The position numbers were made by a program, and so were the translations under genes. From the NCBI GenBank assembly GCA_027026295.1, contig JALVOR010000267.1:1-11000 (forward strand): DNA of 11,000 bases, given 5' to 3'. Below the pieces are notes generated by a model. The model had not been told where the DNA came from. It did no database searches and saw only the letters and a program-made list of their open reading frames with translations. This stretch comes from Anaerolineales bacterium. GTDB lineage: Bacteria > Chloroflexota > Anaerolineae > Anaerolineales > DRMV01. Positions 5,697-11,000 of this stretch are shown in pieces; positions within the stretch are counted from its first letter, which is position 1, and every line of letters begins with the position of its first letter.

Positions 5697-6764
5697 TCAA
5701 TCTTCTGTCGGTGCCAGCCCCAGCCGGCGCGCCTGGTCATAGGTAAGCACATCGGGGTTGATGGCCTGCCCCGGTGCATCGCCGTGCGAAAGCGATTCCC
5801 AAAACGCCTCGGCTTCCTCCGGGGGCAATTCCTGCTCCAGCAAACGCAGAAGGGCATCGCCAGCGGGCATTTCGTCCTCCGCAACCGGTTCAAGGCTCTC
5901 GCTGGCAGGGACAGCAGCCTTGGTGCCGGTTCCGGTAATGCCCAGCCTTTCCATCTGCGTTTGCAGGCCATACACCGTCGCGCGTATCTTCTGCCCCAGT
6001 TCATCGAACGAGACTTTTTCACACGGCGCTTTGCAGACCGTCAACAAGACATATTGGGCGTTAATGGTGGAAAGATGTAAAATATAATCTCCGACATGAA
6101 AATAGAAATGGTTGTAGGGTGCACTGTGGAAGATGTGCGCCAGTTTGACGCCTGTGGCATGCAACGACAACAAGACAAGCAATGCCTGCTGCGGCAAAAC
6201 ACTCTCGCCCAGCGACCCTGCCTGCAAGGCAACGTGCCCGACCTCATCCAGCAATACAACCGCGCGGGCATCCAGCCCTTCCCGCAAATCGGCCATCAGG
6301 TCGCTCATGCGTCCTACAACCTTTTCTTCCTCTTCCCGGTCGAGCGCAGGTTTGGGCGCATCGCCCAGAATGCTGTCTACCAGCCCGAAGGAACGCTCCA
6401 GAGCATCCAGCAGGTCGGCCAGTTCCAGCGGTTTGCGAAACCAGCCGTCGGCGTCGACCGATTTGGCGGCTTCCTGCACTTTGTCGGCTTCCTGCCCGGA
6501 AATCAGAAAAATTTTGATGTCCGGGCGGCGTTCCCGTAACCGCCGCGCGACTTCCAGACCGTCCACCCCCGGCAAACGCAAATCCACAATGGCAAGGTCA
6601 ATTTCGCGATGGCGGGCTTCCAACATCGCCTCTTCACCTGAAGGGGCATCGACGGCAACAAAGTTATCGCCCAAGCCATCAATGGCGGTGCGCAACATCC
6701 GGGCAAGTTCCCGGTGATCTTCCACAATCAACACCTGATACGTCTTTTCTTCCACTACACCCAT
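5697..6764 (-). CDS. response regulator with C-terminal roadblock/LC7-like domain
   Basis: This 355-residue cytoplasmic signalling protein has an N-terminal receiver domain (about 9-127) with all phosphotransfer residues: acidic pair E15-D16, phospho-acceptor D61 in IVDLRLPGVDG, S89 in LISG, and K111 in FRKP. After an acidic linker, about 155-275 resembles the roadblock/LC7 (MglB-like) fold, with an ARAVVLLDEVGHVALQAGS strand-turn-strand, a long central helix and INAQYVLLTVC. Roadblock domains dimerise and often regulate small Ras-like GTPases. There is no HTH, GGDEF or other common output. The tail (280-355) is acidic and predicted helical, ending in an ARRLGL segment. No histidine kinase or GTPase gene is present in the window. 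The start at 6764 lies 11 bases after the HTH gene; its ribosome site is weak, suggesting coupling. The receiver call is certain; the roadblock call is fairly strong. Confidence 0.85.
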   Translation of the reverse strand: MGVVEEKTYQVLIVEDHRELARMLRTAIDGLGDNFVAVDAPSGEEAMLEARHREIDLAIVDLRLPGVDGLEVARRLRERRPDIKIFLISGQEADKVQEAAKSVDADGWFRKPLELADLLDALERSFGLVDSILGDAPKPALDREEEEKVVGRMSDLMADLREGLDARAVVLLDEVGHVALQAGSLGESVLPQQALLVLLSLHATGVKLAHIFHSAPYNHFYFHVGDYILHLSTINAQYVLLTVCKAPCEKVSFDELGQKIRATVYGLQTQMERLGITGTGTKAAVPASESLEPVAEDEMPAGDALLRLLEQELPPEEAEAFWESLSHGDAPGQAINPDVLTYDQARRLGLAPTED

Positions 6765-6775
6765 CCCAACCCGTC

Positions 6776-7429
6776 TCAGTCTGACGCCAGCGGCGTTTCG
6801 CTCGCGTGGGCTTCGTAAACTTCGAGCATTGCCTTTGCCGTCAAGGTGACGAAGACTTTGATTTTACGCAACATCGCCACCCATGCACGCGGCGATGGCG
6901 CATTGGACTCCTCAATGACCGCCAACACGGCTTCCAGCAAAACATTGGCAAAAAAGCAAAAGGCCGACATCGCCTCTGCCATGCTCAGGCCGTTGTGCCG
7001 CCCACGCAGGGCATACTCCTCTCCCAGCGAACGCGCTTCCACCTGCACGGTTTCCTTGTCGTTACTGATGAGGACATTCCACAAAGACCGCAGCATCATC
7101 TGCCCACCACGGGCATATTCTTCGCGGGCTTCCGGGCTGAGTTTCTGGTACCAGGGCTGCTGGGCAATCAGGCCGTTATCGGCGCGCGCCCGCACCTGTT
7201 GCAAGGTGGCTTGCACGAAATCGTGTGGCACGTTCAACTCGTTTTCCTGCTGCTTGGTCGCCATCATCCACAATTCCAGTTCGTCGCGGCGAAAACGGCG
7301 ATGGCCACCGCGCGTGCGGTGCACAGGAACTTTGCCCTGATTCGCCCAGATGCGCACCGTGGAAGGGTGAACGCCCAGAATCTGGGCAACTTCGCTCAGT
7401 GTAAGCCATTCTTTTTGCTGCCAATGCAT
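6776..7429 (-). CDS. MerR-type HTH protein with helical sensor-like C-terminal domain
   Basis: This 217-residue protein begins with a winged HTH of the MerR/excisionase type: LTLSEVAQILGVHPSTVRIW (9-28) and the wing VHRTRGGHRRFRRDEL (36-51). The rest (about 68-205) is all helical. Its EARSLGEEYALRGRHNGLSMAEAMSAF segment (131-157) recalls the N-terminal sensor domain of RsbR/RsbRD-type and PucR-like regulators, with the typical G-x-x-Y-A...L-S-x-x-E-A pattern; this link is inferred by eye. The likely role is DNA-binding regulation of its own operon or distant targets in response to a signal sensed by the helical domain. It is the first gene of a four-gene minus-strand cluster, with a good promoter about 100 bases upstream. 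The ATG at 7429 has only a distant GGAGAG. Confidence 0.85.
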   Translation of the reverse strand: MHWQQKEWLTLSEVAQILGVHPSTVRIWANQGKVPVHRTRGGHRRFRRDELELWMMATKQQENELNVPHDFVQATLQQVRARADNGLIAQQPWYQKLSPEAREEYARGGQMMLRSLWNVLISNDKETVQVEARSLGEEYALRGRHNGLSMAEAMSAFCFFANVLLEAVLAVIEESNAPSPRAWVAMLRKIKVFVTLTAKAMLEVYEAHASETPLASD

Positions 7430-7529
7430 AACGGTAAGGTCTCTCCAAAAGAGGATGACCGCAACCTTTCAGCCGCAGCGTCGGCGGCAACGCCAGGGCC
7501 AAACGGTTACGGAGGTTCATTCTGGAATA

Positions 7530-7558
7530 AGCATACCAAAAAAATACAAAAACTTCAA
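7530..7558 (-). promoter_or_regulatory. promoter of the signalling cluster
   Basis: On the minus strand TTGAAG (complement of 7553-7558), a 17-base T-rich spacer and TATGCT (complement of 7530-7535) form a plausible sigma-70-type promoter. The stretch upstream of the -35 is A/T rich, as in UP elements. The 5' leader to the ATG at 7429 is about 95 bases, long enough for an operator, but no clear palindrome was found in it. Confidence 0.6.
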
Positions 7559-7587
7559 TTGTAAATGTAAGTTTCCCCAATTATGCC

Positions 7588-7623
7588 ACGAGCGAGAGCG
7601 CCCAAAAGGCTGCTCTCGCTCGT
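7588..7623 (-). terminator. stem-loop after the acyl-CoA ligase gene
   Basis: A perfect 12-bp inverted repeat, ACGAGCGAGAGC (7588-7599) and GCTCTCGCTCGT (7612-7623), encloses a 12-base loop. It starts 12 bases after the ligase stop and lies before the next gene's promoter. No T-run follows on either strand, so it may terminate only weakly or with Rho, or stabilise the 3' end. Confidence 0.55.
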
Positions 7624-7635
7624 TCGACGACACCA

Positions 7636-9339
7636 TCAGTTTTGCCGGTTGGCTTCCATGTGCTGGCGCACCAGTTCGCGCCGCAGAATCTTGCCCACAG
7701 TGGTCTTGGGCAGTTCAGTGCGGAATTCCACATGGGTGGGCACCTTGAACTTGGCAAGACGCTCGCGGCACCATTCCTTGACCTCTTCTTCGGTCAGCGC
7801 AGCGCCGGGTTTGGGCACCACCCACGCCTTGACGGTTTCACCGCGGTAGGGGTCGGGAATGCCCGCCACGGCCACTTCTAAGACGTCGGGATGGGCAGTG
7901 ATGACTTCTTCAACTTCGCGCGGCCACACCTGATAGCCGCCGGGCTTGATGACCTCTTTCTTGCGGTCTACGATGTGGAAGTAGCCGTCTTCATCCATGT
8001 AGGCGATGTCGCCGGTGTAGAGCCAGACTTTGCCGTCTTCCCGCGTGCGGAGCACGTTGGCTGTTTCGGTAGGCATGTTGTGATAGCCCTTCATCACCTG
8101 AGGGCCATGGACGATGAGTTCACCCACCTCGCCCGGCGACAGTTCGGTTTCGCCGTCGTCCAGGCTGATGATCTTGGCGTCCACATCGGGCAGCGGCAGG
8201 CCAATGGAGCCGGTGCGGTTTTCGCCCAGCACGGGGTTACAGTGGGTGGCGGTAGGGGCTTCCGAAAGGCCATAACCTTCGAACACTTTGCCGCCGGTGA
8301 GATCTTCAAACCTTTCTTTGGTTTCCCGCATGAGGGGTGCCGAGCCGGAAATGCACACCTTGATGCTGCTCAGGTCGTATTTGCCCGCCACGACGTCGGG
8401 GTAGTTGTTAATGGCGTTGTAGAGGGTGGGCACGCCGGGGAAAATCGAGGCGTGGTATTTCTGGATGTTGTGGAGCAGATCCTTGAGATCGCGCGGGTCG
8501 GGCACCATGACCAGCGTGCCGCCGGAAGCAATGCCAAAGAGCATGCCGGAAACCATGCCGTAAACATGGAAGAGCGGAATTGCCATCAGCACCACTTCAT
8601 CGCCTTCCACCAGGTTGGGCACCCAGTTCTTGATCTGCAGGGTGTTGGCGACCAGGTTGCGGTGCATGGCAACCGCGCCTTTGGAAAGCCCCGTGGTGCC
8701 ACCGGTGTATTGGAAAAGGGCGACGTCGTCGGGGGTAATTTCCACCTGCGGGCGGTCGGCGGCGGTGTGCTGGGCAATCAGGTCTTGCATCCAGACGTCG
8801 CCATCGCGCAGGGTCACGCGGAAGCCGCCCTTCTTCTCCTTCGCCAGGGCAAAGAGGAAACGCAGCAGGGGCGGCAGGGTTTCCTTGATGTTGGTGACAA
8901 CGAGACGCTTGAGGCTGGTCTTGGGCTGGACTTCCTTGATGCGCTCGTAGTAGTTGCTCATCACCACCATGTATTCCACACCCGCGTCGTTGAGTTGGTG
9001 CTCGATTTCCCGCGGGCTGTAGAGGGGATTGGTGGCAACAACCACACCACCGACTTTGAGGATGGCAAAATAGGCAATCACAAACTGGGGCGTGTTGGGC
9101 ATGAACAGCCCCACGCGGTCGCCCTTGCGGACGCCCAGTTCGTAAAGCCCGGCGGCCAGGCGGTCGGTCAAGTCGTTGAGTTCCCGATAAGTGATTTTGG
9201 CGCCTTTGAAAACCGTTGCCGGGCGGTCAGGATATTTGCGCGCATCCTCTTCCAGAAAGTGAAAGAGCGGCTTATCGGGGTAATCAATATGAAACGGAAC
9301 CCCCTCATCGTAGTGCTGAAACCAGGGACGTTTCTCCAT
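7636..9339 (-). CDS. fadD: long-chain fatty-acid--CoA ligase (AMP-forming)
   Basis: This 567-residue enzyme activates fatty acids to acyl-CoA via an acyl-adenylate, feeding beta-oxidation or lipid synthesis at the cytoplasmic membrane face. The ANL superfamily motifs are intact: the phosphate loop YTGGTTGLSKGA (211-222), GYGLSE (355-360), YTGDIAYMDEDGYFHIVDRKKE (441-462), the hinge/A8 region KPGGYQVWPREVEE (465-478), and catalytic K550 in PKTTVGKILRRE. The length is normal for FadD-type enzymes. The frame is open for 110 codons further upstream, but the ATG at 9339 has a GGAGGAGG site just ahead and a promoter lies inside that extension, so this start is preferred. The gene is monocistronic by its own promoter and 3' hairpin. 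Chain-length preference cannot be read from sequence; the symbol reflects family, not proven orthology. Confidence 0.93.
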   Translation of the reverse strand: MEKRPWFQHYDEGVPFHIDYPDKPLFHFLEEDARKYPDRPATVFKGAKITYRELNDLTDRLAAGLYELGVRKGDRVGLFMPNTPQFVIAYFAILKVGGVVVATNPLYSPREIEHQLNDAGVEYMVVMSNYYERIKEVQPKTSLKRLVVTNIKETLPPLLRFLFALAKEKKGGFRVTLRDGDVWMQDLIAQHTAADRPQVEITPDDVALFQYTGGTTGLSKGAVAMHRNLVANTLQIKNWVPNLVEGDEVVLMAIPLFHVYGMVSGMLFGIASGGTLVMVPDPRDLKDLLHNIQKYHASIFPGVPTLYNAINNYPDVVAGKYDLSSIKVCISGSAPLMRETKERFEDLTGGKVFEGYGLSEAPTATHCNPVLGENRTGSIGLPLPDVDAKIISLDDGETELSPGEVGELIVHGPQVMKGYHNMPTETANVLRTREDGKVWLYTGDIAYMDEDGYFHIVDRKKEVIKPGGYQVWPREVEEVITAHPDVLEVAVAGIPDPYRGETVKAWVVPKPGAALTEEEVKEWCRERLAKFKVPTHVEFRTELPKTTVGKILRRELVRQHMEANRQN

Positions 9340-9418
9340 CGGTTCCTCCTCCATCCACAAAAGCAAATTTTCCCCGCAGCCACAGGCAACTCGCGGGGCG
9401 GGCATCCATCCAAAAACA

Positions 9419-9447
9419 AGTATAGGATGGGGGAAAGAAAAAGTCAA
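9419..9447 (-). promoter_or_regulatory. sigma-70-type promoter of the acyl-CoA ligase gene
   Basis: On the minus strand TTGACT (complement of 9442-9447), a 17-base spacer and TATACT (complement of 9419-9424) closely match consensus. The expected start of transcription is about 70 bases ahead of the ATG at 9339. Its position inside the upstream open frame argues against any start codon before 9339. Confidence 0.8.
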
Positions 9448-9560
9448 ACTTGCGAAGCGTTTGGGGTGCAAGCAAAATGTGTAGCAATGGCTGCCCCGTT
9501 GTGAGGTGAGGGCAAAACGAGGCCACTGCGTAACCGCCTGCTCCAGCAAGGAGAAGCCAC

Positions 9561-9640
9561 AAAACCACAGAAGACACTGAAGGGCCACAGAAAACACAGA
9601 AACAGGCAATTCGTGAAGCATTACTTCGTCAATTCGCAGA
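9561..9640 (+). repeat. dispersed repeat block, A-rich part, copy 2
   Basis: The block carries ACCACAGAAGACACTGAAGG, then the exact 19-mer CAGAAAACACAGAAACAGG at 9588-9606 shared with 3301-3319, then short CAATTCG direct repeats around 9606-9635. It forms the left part of a non-coding block between the divergent ligase and SpoVS genes. Open frames through it lack any protein-like character. Confidence 0.75.
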
Positions 9641-9669
9641 AAGCCAAAGCGACGCCACGCCGAATTCAA

Positions 9670-9810
9670 CCTCCTCTGCGCCTCTTTGTGCCCCTCTGTG
9701 ACTCGGCGTTATCCCTTCTTTGCGTGCTTTGCTTTTTTTGCGCCTTAGCGTTACAAAAAAATACGTGTGCATCCGTGTCATCCGTGGCCTGTTTTCCCAA
9801 GGCTGAACGG
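9670..9810 (+). repeat. dispersed repeat block, 'ctctgcgcctcttt' and 'atccgtg' part, copy 2
   Basis: Successive related phrases (CCTCTGCGCCTCTTTGTG, CCCTCTGTGACT, TTGCGCCTTAGCG, CATCCGTGTCATCCGTGG) follow one another. The right end 9779-9810 aligns with 3390-3420 in the same orientation at 27 of 31 positions plus one gap. The strings resemble unnamed intergenic repeats that I recall from many environmental bacterial genomes. No gene is visible in 9448-9941. Confidence 0.7.
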
Positions 9811-9865
9811 GTACGCTTCTACACCATTTACCTGCACCCAGGCGTTTGGCCGCCGTTAAAGTCTC

Positions 9866-9893
9866 TTGATTTTCCCGCAAAATCCTCTACAAT
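9866..9893 (+). promoter_or_regulatory. promoter of the SpoVS gene
   Basis: TTGATT (9866-9871), a 16-base spacer and TACAAT (9888-9893) form a good sigma-70-type promoter about 48 bases ahead of the ATG at 9942. It reads away from the repeat block. Confidence 0.7.
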
Positions 9894-9941
9894 AAAAGTA
9901 CCTATTCAAGCCCCGCATGGAACATTCAAGGAGAGACCACC

Positions 9942-10244
9942 ATGGAAGTCATCAAAGTCTCAGGCTCATCGCGTACTTCGGCCGTGGCCGGGGCCATTGC
10001 AGGGGTATTCCGCGAATTTCAGCGAGCGGAAGTGCAAGCCATTGGTGCCGGCGCTGTCAACCAAGCCGTGAAAGCCCTCATTCTGGCGCGCAGTTACCTT
10101 GCCGAAGACGGCTATCAGATTGCCTTCGTGCCCACTTTCACCGACGTGCAAATCGAAGACAAGGTGCGCACGGCAATCAAGTTCATCGTCGTCTTGTGCC
10201 AGCATGAGGAAGACGAACCCAAGGAGGACAACGCCGAATCTTGA
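9942..10244 (+). CDS. spoVS: stage V sporulation protein S (SpoVS) family protein
   Basis: This 100-residue protein matches SpoVS over nearly its whole length: MEVIKVSGSSRTSAVAGAIAG (1-21), the conserved core VQAIGAGAVNQAVKALILAR (31-50) and VPTFTDVQIEDKVRTAIKFIV (63-83). SpoVS has an Alba-like fold and may bind nucleic acid. It affects septation and spore coat assembly in Bacillus, but homologues are also found in non-spore-forming bacteria such as Thermus and Chloroflexi, where their role is unknown. A 13-residue acidic tail (EEDEPKEDNAES) extends beyond the usual end. AAGGAG at 9928-9933 precedes the ATG. The lamin-tail gene follows after 27 bases with no hairpin between, so the two may be co-transcribed. 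No other sporulation gene is seen, so a sporulation role is not implied. Confidence 0.92.
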   Translation: MEVIKVSGSSRTSAVAGAIAGVFREFQRAEVQAIGAGAVNQAVKALILARSYLAEDGYQIAFVPTFTDVQIEDKVRTAIKFIVVLCQHEEDEPKEDNAES

Positions 10245-10271
10245 AAATTTGAGTATTTTGGAGGGGGGACG

Positions 10272-11000
10272 ATGGGAGCCTGCCCACACCGACAGGAAAG
10301 TCGGGCAGGAATTGTGGTGTGGAAAGTCGTGGGCGCGATGCTGCTCGGTATCAGCATAGCCGTAGCAGCGCCGCGCGTTTTTGTTTTTGCCGGGAAACCG
10401 GCAACAGCCCCTGCCGCGACCAACCTGCCGCCGGTCATCATCAGCGAAATCGCCTGGGCGGGCACCGCGGCATCTCCCAACGATGAATGGATCGAACTCT
10501 ACAACACCACCGACCATGATATTGACCTTACGGGGTGGCATCTCACCGCCGCCGACGGCTCGCCCGATATCGCCCTAAACGGCAGCATTCCCGCCCGCGG
10601 CTTTTTCCTGCTGGAGCGCACCGACGACAGCACCATCAGCGACCTCGCTGCCGACCAGATTTACACCGGCGCATTGCACAACGGCGGCGAAAGCCTCACC
10701 CTCACCGACGCCGCAGGCAACACCGTGGATACCGCCAACGCCGACGGCGGCCCGTGGCCTGCAGGCAACACCAGCGAACACGCCACCATGGAACGCATCG
10801 GCCTCGCCCCCGACAGCGACGCCGCCTGGGGTACCAACACCGGTTACGTCACCAACGGCCACGACGCCGACGGCAACCCCATCCGCGGCACGCCCAGGTC
10901 GGCCAATTCGGTCAACTTCCCCACCCCAACGCCCACACCCGGCAACGCACCCACGCCGACGCCTACACCCACACCCACGCTCACCTTTACGCCGCTCCCC
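10272..11000 (+). CDS. secreted lamin-tail-domain protein, 5' part (runs off the window)
   Basis: The first 243 residues are visible and the frame remains open at position 11000. The ATG at 10272 follows a GGAGGGGGG ribosome site. A basic N-terminus and a hydrophobic segment (about 13-40) form a signal peptide or anchor. Residues about 53-212 are a lamin-tail domain (LTD): VIISEIAWAG (55-64), NDEWIELYNTT (70-80), DLTGWHL (85-91), FFLLERTDD (111-119) and GGESLTLTDAAGNTVD (138-153). Bacterial LTDs are beta-sandwich modules on secreted or surface proteins, often next to nucleases or adhesion domains. From about 217 a Pro-Thr linker begins (PTPTPTPGNAPTPTPTP), typical of Chloroflexota exported proteins, so further domains are expected past the edge. 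The function of the full protein cannot be told from this part. Confidence 0.85.
   Translation, partial: MGACPHRQESRAGIVVWKVVGAMLLGISIAVAAPRVFVFAGKPATAPAATNLPPVIISEIAWAGTAASPNDEWIELYNTTDHDIDLTGWHLTAADGSPDIALNGSIPARGFFLLERTDDSTISDLAADQIYTGALHNGGESLTLTDAAGNTVDTANADGGPWPAGNTSEHATMERIGLAPDSDAAWGTNTGYVTNGHDADGNPIRGTPRSANSVNFPTPTPTPGNAPTPTPTPTPTLTFTPLP
10917..10985 (+). repeat. low-complexity CCCAC(A/G/C)-rich tract encoding a Pro-Thr linker
   Basis: Repeated CCNACN codon pairs encode alternating Pro and Thr after the lamin-tail domain. This is a linker, not a separate element; length variation between strains would be unsurprising. Confidence 0.75.

Noticed and set aside
7891..9504. 537-codon open frame on the plus strand opposite the acyl-CoA ligase
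   Set aside because: It is antisense to a gene with all ANL motifs. Its product is rich in His, Gly and Val with no domain pattern, as expected from the complement of GC-rich codons, and it runs through the ligase promoter.
9340..9669. 110-codon N-terminal extension of the acyl-CoA ligase
   Set aside because: The -35/-10 promoter lies inside it, part of it is dispersed repeat, it has no family similarity, and a good ribosome site precedes the ATG at 9339.
10279..10309. 7-bp inverted repeat CCTGCCC/GGGCAGG at the start of the lamin-tail gene
   Set aside because: The 17-base loop and lack of a T-run make it a weak structure. It is probably chance in GC-rich coding sequence, although it could slightly affect translation.

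Overview
The window reads as a chromosomal stretch of a GC-rich bacterium, most likely a member of the Chloroflexota (class Anaerolineae or a close relative). This placement is inferred from a combination of features: a BMP-type lipoprotein with a TEAPAATEAP linker, a secreted lamin-tail protein with a Pro-Thr linker, a SpoVS homologue, AMP-forming acyl-CoA ligase and nucleoside-kinase families common in that phylum, and near-perfect Shine-Dalgarno sites. No rRNA, tRNA, CRISPR array, insertion sequence, integrase or phage gene was seen.

Layout. (1) Positions 94-2934, plus strand: a TGS/ThrRS-like nucleoside (uridine) kinase, followed 6 bases later by an AmrS-type radical SAM enzyme. The Shine-Dalgarno site of the second gene lies inside the last codons of the first, so the two are probably translated together. 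(2) 2935-3491: no gene. This stretch holds pieces of a dispersed repeat family, a 16-bp perfect palindrome inside a wider imperfect one, and the terminator hairpin of the next gene. (3) 3492-4661, minus strand: a BMP/PnrA-like substrate-binding lipoprotein standing alone, with a clear sigma-70-type promoter. (4) 4927-7429, minus strand: a four-gene signalling cluster. In transcription order it encodes a MerR-type HTH protein with a helical sensor-like domain, a response regulator with a roadblock/LC7-like domain in place of a DNA-binding output, a stand-alone cyclic-nucleotide-binding-fold protein with an altered phosphate-binding cassette, and a 69-residue protein of unknown function. One promoter is visible ahead of the first gene. 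(5) 7636-9339, minus strand: a complete long-chain fatty-acid-CoA ligase with its own promoter and a 3' hairpin. (6) 9340-9941: no gene. It holds the ligase promoter, a second block of the dispersed repeat family, and a promoter reading rightward. (7) 9942-11000, plus strand: a SpoVS family protein, then the 5' part of a secreted lamin-tail-domain protein that runs off the window.

Together, the nucleoside kinase (salvage), the BMP lipoprotein (a family that often binds nucleosides) and the fatty-acyl-CoA ligase are ordinary metabolic functions. The part most worth attention is the 4927-7429 cluster. It looks like a self-contained signalling module with a DNA-binding sensor, a phospho-receiver tied to a MglB-like dimerisation domain, and a nucleotide-binding-fold partner, but with no visible kinase or GTPase. 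The minus-strand block from 3492 to 9339 is bracketed by two similarly oriented blocks of the same repeat family, which hints at past rearrangement.
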